A DNA stretch of 64,000 bases. Origin: Rodentibacter caecimuris. GTDB taxonomy: Bacteria; Pseudomonadota; Gammaproteobacteria; Enterobacterales; Pasteurellaceae. Shown one piece after another: positions 23,932 to 31,883 of this stretch. The stretch spans positions 1,612,001 through 1,676,000 of the forward strand of contig NZ_BBXJ01000001.1 in NCBI RefSeq assembly GCF_001019715.1. Reading direction: 5' to 3'. A program made the position numbers and the translations under genes. How positions within the stretch are numbered: position 1 is the stretch's first letter; each line of letters starts with the position of its first letter. Below the pieces are notes generated by a model, which saw only the letters and a list, made by a program, of their open reading frames with translations, was not told the DNA's origin and searched no databases.

Positions 23932-24071
23932 GTCTATTTTTTGCACTAACTGTAAACACTGTTTACACTTTGTCTATTTTTCGTACTAACTGCCACCCTG
24001 GGTGGCACTTTGTCTATTTTTTGTACTAACTGTAAACACTGTTTACACTTTGTCTATTTTCTGTACTAACT
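23932..24071. repeat. Array of 40-bp direct repeats, three with central palindromes
   Basis: Units start at 23932, 23972, 24012 and 24052 (the last partial), exactly 40 bp apart. Each has the near-identical frame GTCTATTTTT-GTACTAACT followed by a 15-bp perfect palindrome. Units 1 and 3 carry GTAAACACTGTTTAC (23952, 24032); unit 2 carries GCCACCCTGGGTGGC (23992). The symmetry is kept while the sequence changes. It lies between the replication protein gene and the PFL_4669-like gene. Candidate replication origin, regulator sites or RNA structure. Confidence 0.9.
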
Positions 24072-24094
24072 ACTAAACTTTAACCTGTACCAGA

Positions 24095-25354
24095 CTATAC
24101 CCGCATTAAACCGGCAAGTTTCCGAATGTCATCAAAATCAACACAATGCGTTTGGTATGATGAATCAGTTAAACCGGGTAATATTCGTTTAGAGCCAGAT
24201 TTCTCCCCTCCTGCTTCATCGACTTGAACTGTCGAAGTTTGACGGTTTTTATTCAACAAATAAGGTTTAAATTCCCCACTGTTGGCTCGCTTAACCAAAT
24301 TAAACAAGTAGCCGGCGGGCTTGAGTACTTTCCCATCTTGAATACGTTGTATTGCTTCAAAAATGACGGCTTGTAGTGTCTCTTGATCTAATTTCATCAT
24401 CTCGTTTGCGATAGACTGTTTTTCCAACGCACTCAATTTAAATTGCCCTAATTGTGAATAAATAAATTCGGTACGTTCAGTACTAGTACTGTACTGAGTA
24501 TTTATAGTACTAGTACTGTACTGAGTATTTATAGTACTAGTACTGTACTGTGCTTTTACTGAGTTCCCTAATGGAACTAAGCCTAAAATCAATGACTTAT
24601 CGTTATTTTGGTGACTCAGTTCCCTATTGGAACTCAGCGAATTTTTACTGAGTTCCATTTTGGAACTTGGTAAATTGTTTGTTTTTTGACTCAGTTCCCT
24701 TTCTTCTTTACAGAGTTCCCTATTGGAACTCAGTAATTTTTGTTGTGTTTTTTCGATAGCCTGAGCCAAGTTTGATGGTAAGGATGGAGATACTGATTCA
24801 GGCGTTTGTTGCTCAACAAATGCTAAATAACGCTCACGGATAATTTCAATATGGGAAACTAAATGCCATACGGTATCCGAACTTTGCACAACCTCATCAA
24901 CAATAGAAAGCGCGACATCGCGTAATATAGGATCACGATGTTTTGCCATCTTTTCGACAAAACGAAGATAGTCATCATTAATCACTAAACTATCTGCAAT
25001 ACTAAAAGGTTCATCGTTCATGACATAGACATTACCCAATATTTGTCCGTGACTATTTCGTACGGTTTCACATAATGTCAGCCAACGGGTTAAACGCAGT
25101 AACATAACCGTTTGGCTGACCACTTTACGTGATATCGGTTTTTGTTGATAGCTTCGATCTGACAACCACAACGCTAAAGTGTCATAAGAAGGAAACATCG
25201 CCCCCTTAAATTGCATTGAATGCAGCTTAATAAGCTGCCAAGCCATCTTTGCTCTTGAGGTGAGGTATTTATCCAGCAACAACCTTACCGGTACGGTCTC
25301 ATGTCGATTCCCGACAAACAATAAACCTTGAAAGTCTTTATTTTCCGGTAACAT
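24095..25354 (-). CDS. ICE replication protein, STY4528 family
   Basis: A 419-residue protein. The N-terminal 150 residues (KAMFPSYDTLALWLS... RKVVSQTVMLLRLTRWL, LGNVYVMNDEPFSI) look like a winged-helix DNA-binding domain as in plasmid and phage initiators, and match the STY4528 family. A linker of about 110 residues is full of repeated stretches (SSNRELS, QYSTSTINT) encoded by repetitive palindromic DNA. The C-terminal part has QDGKVLKPAGYLFNLVKRAN. It is probably the element's replication initiator, next to its own DnaB helicase. The DNA under the linker may be the origin. Confidence 0.8.
   Translation of the reverse strand: MLPENKDFQGLLFVGNRHETVPVRLLLDKYLTSRAKMAWQLIKLHSMQFKGAMFPSYDTLALWLSDRSYQQKPISRKVVSQTVMLLRLTRWLTLCETVRNSHGQILGNVYVMNDEPFSIADSLVINDDYLRFVEKMAKHRDPILRDVALSIVDEVVQSSDTVWHLVSHIEIIRERYLAFVEQQTPESVSPSLPSNLAQAIEKTQQKLLSSNRELCKEERELSQKTNNLPSSKMELSKNSLSSNRELSHQNNDKSLILGLVPLGNSVKAQYSTSTINTQYSTSTINTQYSTSTERTEFIYSQLGQFKLSALEKQSIANEMMKLDQETLQAVIFEAIQRIQDGKVLKPAGYLFNLVKRANSGEFKPYLLNKNRQTSTVQVDEAGGEKSGSKRILPGLTDSSYQTHCVDFDDIRKLAGLMRV
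24479..24552. repeat. 27-bp tandem repeats within the replication gene
   Basis: Three copies (start 24479, 24506, 24533; the last partial), each with the perfect palindrome AGTACTAGTACT. They encode the repeated QYSTSTINT in the linker. Confidence 0.9.
24563..24729. repeat. Four palindromic GTTCC-N5-GGAAC elements within the replication gene
   Basis: Copies at 24563-24577, 24619-24633, 24652-24666 and 24715-24729, each GTTCC, five bases, GGAAC, with flanking CAG/GAG matches. Three are read in one frame (SSNRELS or SSKMELS), the fourth in another (LVPLGNS). DNA sequence is kept while the protein differs, so selection is on DNA. Confidence 0.85.
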
Positions 25355-25384
25355 TTTTTACTCCATACTTTCTATTTAGTTTTT

Positions 25385-25512
25385 CTATTGCCATGTTGAA
25401 TAATTTCTATATTATGGAGCACCTAATGCAATGAAATGAGTACTGTCCCTTCTAACCCAAGGTGCTCCGCATTAAACAACAATCCCTAAGCGAGTTCCCC
25501 AACTCGCTTTTT
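25385..25512 (+). ncRNA. Probable counter-transcribed small RNA upstream of the replication gene
   Basis: On the plus strand a promoter-like pair TTGCCA (25388-25393) and TATTAT (25410-25415), 16 bases apart, precedes a hairpin with perfect arms GGAGCACCT (25416-25424) and AGGTGCTCC (25460-25468), then a terminator AGCGAGTT-CCCC-AACTCGCT with a T run (25489-25512). It lies in the 168-bp gap before the replication gene and is antisense to its leader. The transcript of roughly 90 bases would be like the RNAs that limit plasmid copy number. Confidence 0.6.
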
Positions 25513-25522
25513 ATTTGGAAAA

Positions 25523-26086
25523 TTATTTCCCTTCTTTTATCCATTGCGAAACAAGACGCCAGACTTCTGTTAAACTTAACTCCGTTTCCTCGGCGATATA
25601 CATCAGCAAATCTAATCCTTCTGTAGACTGTTCAATTTCATTTGATGAAACTGAATGCTTATTCTCTTGCCAAAGTTCCCACACTTTTAACTCATCTTGT
25701 TCATCTGCGTTTTTCTTGCGACCGATATGTTCTTTAATCCCCAATAATTTTCGACGTGCCGATACTTCTGAAGAGCTCCACCCAAATCGAGAACGTAGCA
25801 TTTCACCGGAAATCCCCAGGTTCAACGCACGATCAATAATGTTACGCTCTTGTGAATTTACACGGACTGACTCGATAAGATTCCAAAAAACGGAATGATT
25901 GATCTGAATAGAGGCAAAAGAACTGCTACTATCACATAGCTCACAAATTTCCTCCGTTTTCAAATTCATAATGGCGGCCAACTCAGATTCATCAAAACCT
26001 AACTGATAGCAATAATTAAGTTCACCACGGCGAATGTGGGCGATGATTTCTGAAATCAACGCTTGATTCAAATTCGTATTAAGCAT
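25523..26086 (-). CDS. DUF2857-like ICE protein
   Basis: A 187-residue protein starting at the ATG at 26084-26086 (MLNTNLNQALISEI), preceded by GGAGG, which lies in the end of the ParB-like gene (8-base overlap). The stretch GELNYCYQLGFDESELAAIM and the helix-turn-helix-like LNLGISGEMLRSRFGWSSSEVSARRK are typical of the DUF2857 proteins that follow ParB in this ICE class. The helix-turn-helix region suggests DNA binding; it may regulate the replication operon. The C-terminus ends in VSQWIKEGK. Confidence 0.78.
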   Translation of the reverse strand: MLNTNLNQALISEIIAHIRRGELNYCYQLGFDESELAAIMNLKTEEICELCDSSSSFASIQINHSVFWNLIESVRVNSQERNIIDRALNLGISGEMLRSRFGWSSSEVSARRKLLGIKEHIGRKKNADEQDELKVWELWQENKHSVSSNEIEQSTEGLDLLMYIAEETELSLTEVWRLVSQWIKEGK

Positions 26087-27839
26087 TTTGACCTCCAATA
26101 TGTTGTGCGTTGATATAACGGTGTAAACGAATTAAACGGAATAAACGAACGAGCATTAAATCCGACATCGTATTGCCAATTAAATAATCTGAATTTAATA
26201 AATCAGCTTGTGGTACTCGTTGTGGCTCTGTCGCCAATGTGGTTAATAGGTGATAAACAAACAACGTAAATTCCGAATATTCTTTCCCATCAAGGGGACG
26301 CATACGGTAGCTATAATCAATCGGCTCATGTTGTACATGTTCCACAAATTGCCCCAATCCCACTTCTTCAGCAATATCTAGGGCAAGAGAATAGGCTTCC
26401 ATTTTATGTTTGCGGTTTGGATAGATTTTCCAAATAGTGGTGACCGGCTGTTTACCACAATTCGCAAATTCCAATCCATTAAGTGCCGCTTCTTCTTGAC
26501 GTTGTTTTTCCGGATTAACACCCAGGGTAAACCCAAGATCATTAAAATGCTGAATAACCGCAGAGGAAAAATCTGTTTCTGAAATCCCTAAATGAGGTAG
26601 CAAGTCCCCGTTATCAGAGTCCGGCACAGAAGAAATACCAGATGAAGTCGTTTGATAGGTCCTCATTGAAGGAATGGTTTCATCATCTTGTTCTTTCACC
26701 TGGGGTTGCTCGGACTGTGCCAATGTCTTCTGCTCGTGACGTGTTATATTTCGCTGGGATTGCTCAACCTGTTGGGATATTGCCTCTTTAATTCGGCTCT
26801 CGCTATCTTGCGTTCGTTGTAAAATTTCCGGTTGCTTTTCAGCTAACTTCTTCAGTTTTTGTTCGGCAAGATCTATTTCAAATTTAAAGGTTTCATAGGG
26901 AATTTGATAACTGAATGCTTCGGTGATATGACCAATCAATTGATCTTGAAAATCATTGATAACAAACTCCGTTGGTTCTTCATCAAATCCGGTGAGCGCA
27001 TTCATCCAAACCACATCGAAATCTTGATGAGCCTTTGTTTCTTCTATATGCTTTTCCCATGAAAGTTGTGCATTGCGACGAATCGTTAGAAGTTTTTCAA
27101 TCTGAGGTTTTCCCATCCCGTTTAACAACACATTTGGAATATGCGGATATAAATACGTTAAACATTGCTCCATTTTGGCTATAATTTGATGAGATATTGG
27201 ATAACCATTCTCGCCTAGTTTTTCACTGAGCTTACGATGTGAAAAATATTCGCCATATTTTTGCTCATATAACTTTTTCACCTCACGAATCCCTAGGGCT
27301 TTTTCAATAAAAGAAAGCTCACCCCGCACATCATTTTCAGCCAAATGCCCAATCAAAATATTAAGTTGTGAATTGATATCATCCGCTTCACCTTGCCAAG
27401 GTTTAAAAACGCACTCAATCGACCAAAAACGAAGATCTTTCGTTTCTTTAAAGAGCTCATTAAGTGCCTGTAAACGGGTATTACCGCCATCTAAAATCGT
27501 GTAAAAACTATCTCCGGGACGTTGGGTAATATTCGGTGAATGATCCAATCCACGGGATTTTATTGATGCCTTAATTTCTTCGTAGGCCGGGTTTTTAGTA
27601 CGACGGGGATTACCTTCATAAGGACGTAGCTGATCTAAGGTAACCGTAATTAAGCGATTACCACTTTGCATTTCCGTTTCTGATGAAACGGACTGATAGG
27701 GATTGAGAGATTGGCTTTGTACCATTTTTTCATATTCCGGCGAATGATTCATAATTGCAGGTGTGGATAACGCTGCCAACATTTTTTTCGCACGTTCTTC
27801 TTTATTTTTAGAAGGAACAAAAGGATTTTTCACACTCAT
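26079..27839 (-). CDS. parB: ParB-family protein of PFGI-1-class ICEs (TIGR03764-like)
   Basis: A 586-residue protein. The ParB N-terminal domain is seen as VTLDQLRPYEGNPRRTKNP, then IKASIKSRGL and the GxxR box LDGGNTRLQAL; a central helical region resembles the ParB DNA-binding part (SHRKLSEKLG), followed by a Glu/Gln-rich linker and a C-terminal domain. It lies 2 bases after dnaB. With ParA it would support retention of the excised circular form, and in some ICEs the pair affects excision. Confidence 0.88.
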   Translation of the reverse strand: MSVKNPFVPSKNKEERAKKMLAALSTPAIMNHSPEYEKMVQSQSLNPYQSVSSETEMQSGNRLITVTLDQLRPYEGNPRRTKNPAYEEIKASIKSRGLDHSPNITQRPGDSFYTILDGGNTRLQALNELFKETKDLRFWSIECVFKPWQGEADDINSQLNILIGHLAENDVRGELSFIEKALGIREVKKLYEQKYGEYFSHRKLSEKLGENGYPISHQIIAKMEQCLTYLYPHIPNVLLNGMGKPQIEKLLTIRRNAQLSWEKHIEETKAHQDFDVVWMNALTGFDEEPTEFVINDFQDQLIGHITEAFSYQIPYETFKFEIDLAEQKLKKLAEKQPEILQRTQDSESRIKEAISQQVEQSQRNITRHEQKTLAQSEQPQVKEQDDETIPSMRTYQTTSSGISSVPDSDNGDLLPHLGISETDFSSAVIQHFNDLGFTLGVNPEKQRQEEAALNGLEFANCGKQPVTTIWKIYPNRKHKMEAYSLALDIAEEVGLGQFVEHVQHEPIDYSYRMRPLDGKEYSEFTLFVYHLLTTLATEPQRVPQADLLNSDYLIGNTMSDLMLVRLFRLIRLHRYINAQHIGGQNA

Positions 27840-27841
27840 TT

Positions 27842-29221
27842 TTATAATCTCGCTAATCGTTCATATTCTTCATCCGGGATATTCTCAAAAAGTGACAATT
27901 CCCCTCTAAACTGACTTAATACTGTGCCAATCGGACCATTACGTTGCTTGGCTATAATGATTTCAGCAATACCCGGCATTTCCGTATTGTCGTTATACAC
28001 TTCATCCCGATAGATAAAGAAAATCATATCGGCATCCTGCTCCAGTGAGCCTGAATCTCGTAAATCCGAGGAGATAGGTCGTTTATCTGCACGCTGTTCC
28101 AAATTTCGGTTTAACTGGGACAGGGCGATAATTGGGCAGCCTATTTCTTTTGCTAACTGTTTCAGCTGCGTTGAAATACTGCTAATTTCTAAGTTTCGAT
28201 TTTTACCGTCTTTATAAGTCGGGTCAGACATTAACTGTAAATAATCAATAATAATGACCGAAGGTATGCCATATTTACGAACATTACGACGAACTTTCGT
28301 CCGTAGGAGTTGTGGCGTGAGGTAACTGTTATCATCTAATAACAAGCGGTCTTTCCACTGATGTGCAATCATGCCAAAAGCGTTACCAATCCTTGCCCAC
28401 TCTGTTTCATCAATTTGAATGGCTTGACGTATTCTTTGTAAGGGAACTCGGGCAAGGAGTGCCAGGAGACGTTGCATAATTTGCTCTGCCGGCATCTCAA
28501 GGCTGTAATACTGAACAGTACTTCCTTCTTTCTGTTCAAGTGCTGCTTTGGCAAAGGTCAGTGAAAGTGCGGTTTTACCCATTGAAGGGCGAGCAGCAAG
28601 TAAAATCAAATCACCGGCTTGTGAACCGGTTGTATTCACATCAAGACGATCAATACCAAACGATGTCCCGGTAACAGGGGAAAGATTCTTTTTGCTTTCA
28701 TCCATTCTTGTTACAATGAGATTGAGTACTTCAGATAAATTGACATTTGTTTCTTTATCTGAACGATTCAGGGTCAACTCCGTCAATCGCTTTTCTGTAT
28801 TAGAAATCAGTGCATCAAGTGAATCCTGGGAATTCACTTTTCCGGTTTCCTTTCTTAGAAAATCGCCTAACGCATAAAGTTGGCGGGCTTGACTATCGGT
28901 CCGTACAATCTTGGCATAGGCTTCAACATTGGTTGCACTTGGTGTCTTATGTGTAATTTCAGCCAAATACGCAAGCCCACCGCACTCTTCAAGCCAGTTC
29001 TGTTGTTTTAACGCATGTTCTACCGTCACCATATCAGCCGGTTCATTATTCATAAGAAGCTGACTGATAACGGTAAACATCAATCGATGATGACTGAGAT
29101 AGAAATTATCTGCTGTTATAATAGAACTCAATTCATCCCATTTATTATTATCAAGAAGCAATCCGCCAATCACGGATTGCTCTGCTTCAATATTGCAAAT
29201 CATTGGAGGCTGTTGACTCAT
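27842..29221 (-). CDS. dnaB: Replicative DNA helicase, DnaB type (ICE copy)
   Basis: A 459-residue DnaB-family helicase: N-terminal domain starting CNIEAEQSVIGGLLLD, linker, and RecA-like C-terminal domain with the P-loop AARPSMGKTA (about residues 210-219), Walker B IIIDYLQLM and the arginine-finger stretch ALSQLNRNLEQR. Its presence between ParA and ParB is typical for this ICE class, and implies that the element loads its own replication fork, consistent with the origin-like repeats near the STY4528-like gene. Distinct from the chromosomal dnaB. Confidence 0.96.
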   Translation of the reverse strand: MSQQPPMICNIEAEQSVIGGLLLDNNKWDELSSIITADNFYLSHHRLMFTVISQLLMNNEPADMVTVEHALKQQNWLEECGGLAYLAEITHKTPSATNVEAYAKIVRTDSQARQLYALGDFLRKETGKVNSQDSLDALISNTEKRLTELTLNRSDKETNVNLSEVLNLIVTRMDESKKNLSPVTGTSFGIDRLDVNTTGSQAGDLILLAARPSMGKTALSLTFAKAALEQKEGSTVQYYSLEMPAEQIMQRLLALLARVPLQRIRQAIQIDETEWARIGNAFGMIAHQWKDRLLLDDNSYLTPQLLRTKVRRNVRKYGIPSVIIIDYLQLMSDPTYKDGKNRNLEISSISTQLKQLAKEIGCPIIALSQLNRNLEQRADKRPISSDLRDSGSLEQDADMIFFIYRDEVYNDNTEMPGIAEIIIAKQRNGPIGTVLSQFRGELSLFENIPDEEYERLARL

Positions 29222-29234
29222 CTTTCACCTCCAA

Positions 29235-30053
29235 TTAACGAGTTTGGAATTTATCCGCCCATTGCGGGAAAAGTGAAATACAGAGCTTGCGGATATTCTC
29301 TTTTTCATCCTTATTATGGCGGTGAACAGGAAGGGCAAGACTGGCTGCTTCACGATAAGCCACACGTGCCGGAATCGCTAATTCAAGCAATTCCATATAG
29401 CTATCATTGCTTTCGATGAAGAGTTTACGCAGACTTTCAACCACTGATTTTGCGTCGTTGGTTTTGTCTAAGCAGTTAATGACTGCTTTTAATTGAGGTA
29501 ATTTGAAACCATGTTTGGTAAAGACTTGAAGTTGCTGATAAAGCCCCATTGTTCCCCGAACAAATTCACGAGCTGATAGCAACTCAGGTTTGAGTGGCGA
29601 AATGACCAAATCACTTGCCAATACAGACATATCGACAGTGATCCCTTTTGTTCCTCTTGTATCAACGAGAATTAAATCATAGTTTTCTAAGGAACGGACA
29701 AGATCATTGAAACGCAACATCCCATCCGGAGAATTACGTAAATGTGTGGTAATCGCATCCGTAGGATCATTAGATTGGATAATATCGAGATGAGTATACT
29801 CGGTTTTTGAAATGACTTGCTCAGGGTTTGTATTACTTTGAATAAGGAATTCAAATAATCCCTGAGGTGCTGTGTAGTTTAAATTGTAGTAGGTAGATAA
29901 AGTTGGTTGAACATCGGTGTCTATCATCAAAGTGCGCAAACCACAGTCTGCACAAAACGCACCGATATTGGCAACATTCGTTGATTTCGTTACGCCCCCT
30001 TTAGTGGACATAACCGTAACGATAAATGCTGAATTTTGGGATAAATTTTCCAT
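29235..30053 (-). CDS. parA: ParA/Soj ATPase, terminal gene of the ICE
   Basis: A 272-residue ParA with the deviant Walker A KGGVTKST near residue 15, Walker A' LMIDTDVQPT and the VDTRGT motif. The start is the ATG at 30051-30053; an upstream TTG is in frame. In PAPI-1 and relatives soj lies at the attachment-site end and is needed to keep the excised element. A small palindrome CTCTTG-T-CAAGAG (30063-30075) overlaps the ribosome-site region and could be an operator. It heads the operon parA-dnaB-parB-DUF2857. Confidence 0.93.
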   Translation of the reverse strand: MENLSQNSAFIVTVMSTKGGVTKSTNVANIGAFCADCGLRTLMIDTDVQPTLSTYYNLNYTAPQGLFEFLIQSNTNPEQVISKTEYTHLDIIQSNDPTDAITTHLRNSPDGMLRFNDLVRSLENYDLILVDTRGTKGITVDMSVLASDLVISPLKPELLSAREFVRGTMGLYQQLQVFTKHGFKLPQLKAVINCLDKTNDAKSVVESLRKLFIESNDSYMELLELAIPARVAYREAASLALPVHRHNKDEKENIRKLCISLFPQWADKFQTR

Positions 30054-30111
30054 AGTCAAACTCTCTTGTCAAGAGCAAACTAATGAAAAGCCTAGAGGTA
30101 AGTGATTAAGA

Positions 30112-30140
30112 TAGCATTGGTGGGTCGTGAAGGATTCGAA
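30112..30140. other. Probable attachment site: 3' end of tRNA-Lys
   Basis: The ICE genes stop about 60 bases from the CCA end of tRNA-Lys, and the ICE class is known to use the 3' ends of tRNA genes. The exact core cannot be defined because the partner repeat lies outside the window. Confidence 0.6.
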
Positions 30141-30193
30141 CCTTCGACCAACGGATTAAAAGTCCGCTGCTCTACCGACTGAGCTAACGACCC
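30118..30193 (-). tRNA. tRNA-Lys (TTT)
   Basis: 76 bases with an encoded CCA. The acceptor GGGTCGT pairs with ACGACCC; the T arm is GGTTCGAATCC and the anticodon loop reads CTTTTAA, giving TTT. Its 3' end is the likely ICE attachment site. Confidence 0.97.
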
Positions 30194-30245
30194 TAAGAAT
30201 AGGATATTAAAGAAGTTTTTCAGCGAATAGTTAGCAGCCATTAGA

Positions 30246-30332
30246 TGGTGCCCGAAGCCAGACTTGAACTGGCACGCCTCGAAAGGCGAGGGATTTTAAA
30301 TCCCTTGTGTCTACCGATTCCACCACTCGGGC
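30246..30332 (-). tRNA. tRNA-Leu (TAA)
   Basis: 87 bases with a long variable arm (CTCGCCTTTCGAGG) and encoded CCA, as expected of class II tRNA. Acceptor GCCCGAG pairs with TTCGGGC by one G-U; the anticodon loop TTTAAAA gives TAA. Confidence 0.97.
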
Positions 30333-30353
30333 AAACTAACTTACAGCGTATTA

Positions 30354-30427
30354 TGGAGGCGTGTCCCGGAGTCGAACCGAGCTACATGGATTTGCAATCC
30401 AGTGCATAACCGCTTTGCTAACACGCC
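30354..30427 (-). tRNA. tRNA-Cys (GCA)
   Basis: 74 bases with encoded CCA. Acceptor GGCGTGT pairs with ACACGCC; the anticodon loop TTGCAAA gives GCA. Confidence 0.97.
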
Positions 30428-30433
30428 AGTAAT

Positions 30434-30509
<76 letters not shown>

Positions 30510-30756
30510 ATTCGCTGTTAGTGGTGCGCATTTTACGGAAATTTTAAACGCTGTCAATCACAGATCTTAAAAAAAATCTTAACCGTCTAAAAAAACTGCA
30601 TATCGTTTAAATTATTAACAACAAATGATGAAAAAATGAAATTTATTGCAATCCCTCAATTTCTCCTTTGTATCACTTAGGGCTTTATGCCAAAATGTTT
30701 TCGTTCTTTTTTAATAAAAAGTGCGGTCGCTTTTTTAAATTATTTTCGAGGATATT

Positions 30757-31869
30757 ATGACAACACAACAATACACAATTGATACCCTACTCGCCCAAGC
30801 CGGCAATCGTAGCGACGAACGTACCGGTGCGGTTTCTACCCCAATTTTCCTTTCTACTGCATACGGACACCATGGCATTGGTGAAAGCACCGGGTTTGAT
30901 TATACACGGACAAAAAACCCGACTCGTACCGTATTAGAAGAGACTATCGCTCAATTAGAAAACGGAGAGCGGGGCTTTGCATTTTCATCCGGTATGGCGG
31001 CAATCCAAGTATTAATGACTCTTTTTACTGCACCGGACGAGTGGATTGTTTCCAGTGATGTCTATGGCGGAACTTATCGCCTTTTAGATTTTGCTTACAA
31101 AAAGAATAATAGTGTCAAACCGGTTTACGTTAATACCGCCTCTGCTGCAGATATTGAAGCCGCCATTACGCCCAATACCAAAGCAATTTTTATTGAGACA
31201 CCGTCTAACCCATTAATGGAAGAATGCGATGTAGCGGAAATCGCAAAACTTGCTAAAAAACATCAATTAATGTTAATCGTCGATAATACGTTCTTAACTC
31301 CCGTGCTTTCCCGCCCATTAGATTTAGGGGCGGATATTGTTATTCATAGCGGTACGAAGTACATTGCAGGTCATAATGATGTCCTTGTCGGTTTAATCGT
31401 GGCGAAAGGTCAAGAGCTTTGTGAGCGTATCGCTTACATTCAAAATGGCGCCGGTGCAGTACTTTCGCCTTTTGATTCGTGGTTAACAATTCGTGGAATG
31501 AAAACCCTCTCTCTACGCATGAAACGCCATCAAGAAAATGCTCAGGCGATCGCTGAATTTTTAAAATCCCAACCGCAGATTGAATCGGTTCTTTATCCGA
31601 ACAAAGGGGGAATGCTTTCTTTTCGTTTGAAAAATGAAAACTGGATCAACACGTTCTTAAAATCTATCAAGCTTATCACTTTTGCGGAAAGTCTTGGCGG
31701 AACGGAAAGTTTTATTACTTATCCGGCAACCCAAACCCACATGGATATTCCGGAAACAGAACGTATCGCTCGCGGTATCACCAATACTTTATTGCGTTTT
31801 TCAGTAGGTATTGAAAATGTAGAAGATATCAAAGCAGATTTACTTCAGGCCTTTTCTCAGTTGAAATAA
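30757..31869 (+). CDS. metB: Trans-sulfuration PLP enzyme, cystathionine gamma-synthase type
   Basis: A 370-residue Cys/Met-metabolism PLP-dependent enzyme. The PLP-binding Lys is K201 in IVIHSGTKYIAGHND; FETRTKNPTR-like YTRTKNPTRTVLE and SSGMAAI are cofactor- and substrate-site motifs, and the C-terminal LLRFSVGIEN binds the carboxylate. The enzyme joins O-acyl-homoserine with cysteine to cystathionine in methionine synthesis; a lyase (MetC) or hydrogen sulfide-using activity cannot be excluded. The ATG follows GAGGATATT. ldhA follows after 14 bases, so they may share a transcript. Confidence 0.82.
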   Translation: MTTQQYTIDTLLAQAGNRSDERTGAVSTPIFLSTAYGHHGIGESTGFDYTRTKNPTRTVLEETIAQLENGERGFAFSSGMAAIQVLMTLFTAPDEWIVSSDVYGGTYRLLDFAYKKNNSVKPVYVNTASAADIEAAITPNTKAIFIETPSNPLMEECDVAEIAKLAKKHQLMLIVDNTFLTPVLSRPLDLGADIVIHSGTKYIAGHNDVLVGLIVAKGQELCERIAYIQNGAGAVLSPFDSWLTIRGMKTLSLRMKRHQENAQAIAEFLKSQPQIESVLYPNKGGMLSFRLKNENWINTFLKSIKLITFAESLGGTESFITYPATQTHMDIPETERIARGITNTLLRFSVGIENVEDIKADLLQAFSQLK

Positions 31870-31883
31870 TCCTTGGAGGCAAG

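Larger units (their letters stand above)
1..30117. mobile_element. Integrative conjugative element, PFGI-1/ICEHin1056 class (one arm, runs off the left edge)
   Basis: Almost every gene here is on the minus strand and matches the syntenic backbone of this ICE class: ParA, DnaB, ParB-like, STY4528-like, PFL_4669-like, DUF3158-like, SSB, topoisomerase III, DUF3577-like, RadC, PilL-like, TIGR03759, TIGR03765, TraD, TIGR03747, RAQPRD. The right end abuts the 3' end of tRNA-Lys with ParA as the terminal gene, as known for PAPI-1 relatives. The integrase, relaxase and second attachment site lie outside the window. No resistance or virulence cargo is recognisable. Family assignments come from recognised motifs, not a search. 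Confidence 0.93.

Noticed and set aside
23932-24071. CRISPR-like layout (constant 25 bp, variable 15 bp)
   Set aside because: The variable parts are perfect palindromes, two of three are identical, they are far too short for spacers, and no cas genes are near.
25515-25898. Plus-strand frame of 127 codons opposite the DUF2857-like gene
   Set aside because: It is a shadow of the real gene, without ribosome site and with unlikely composition.
1-30117. Antibiotic resistance or known toxin cargo on the ICE
   Set aside because: No protein in the window shows motifs of resistance enzymes, efflux pumps or known toxins.
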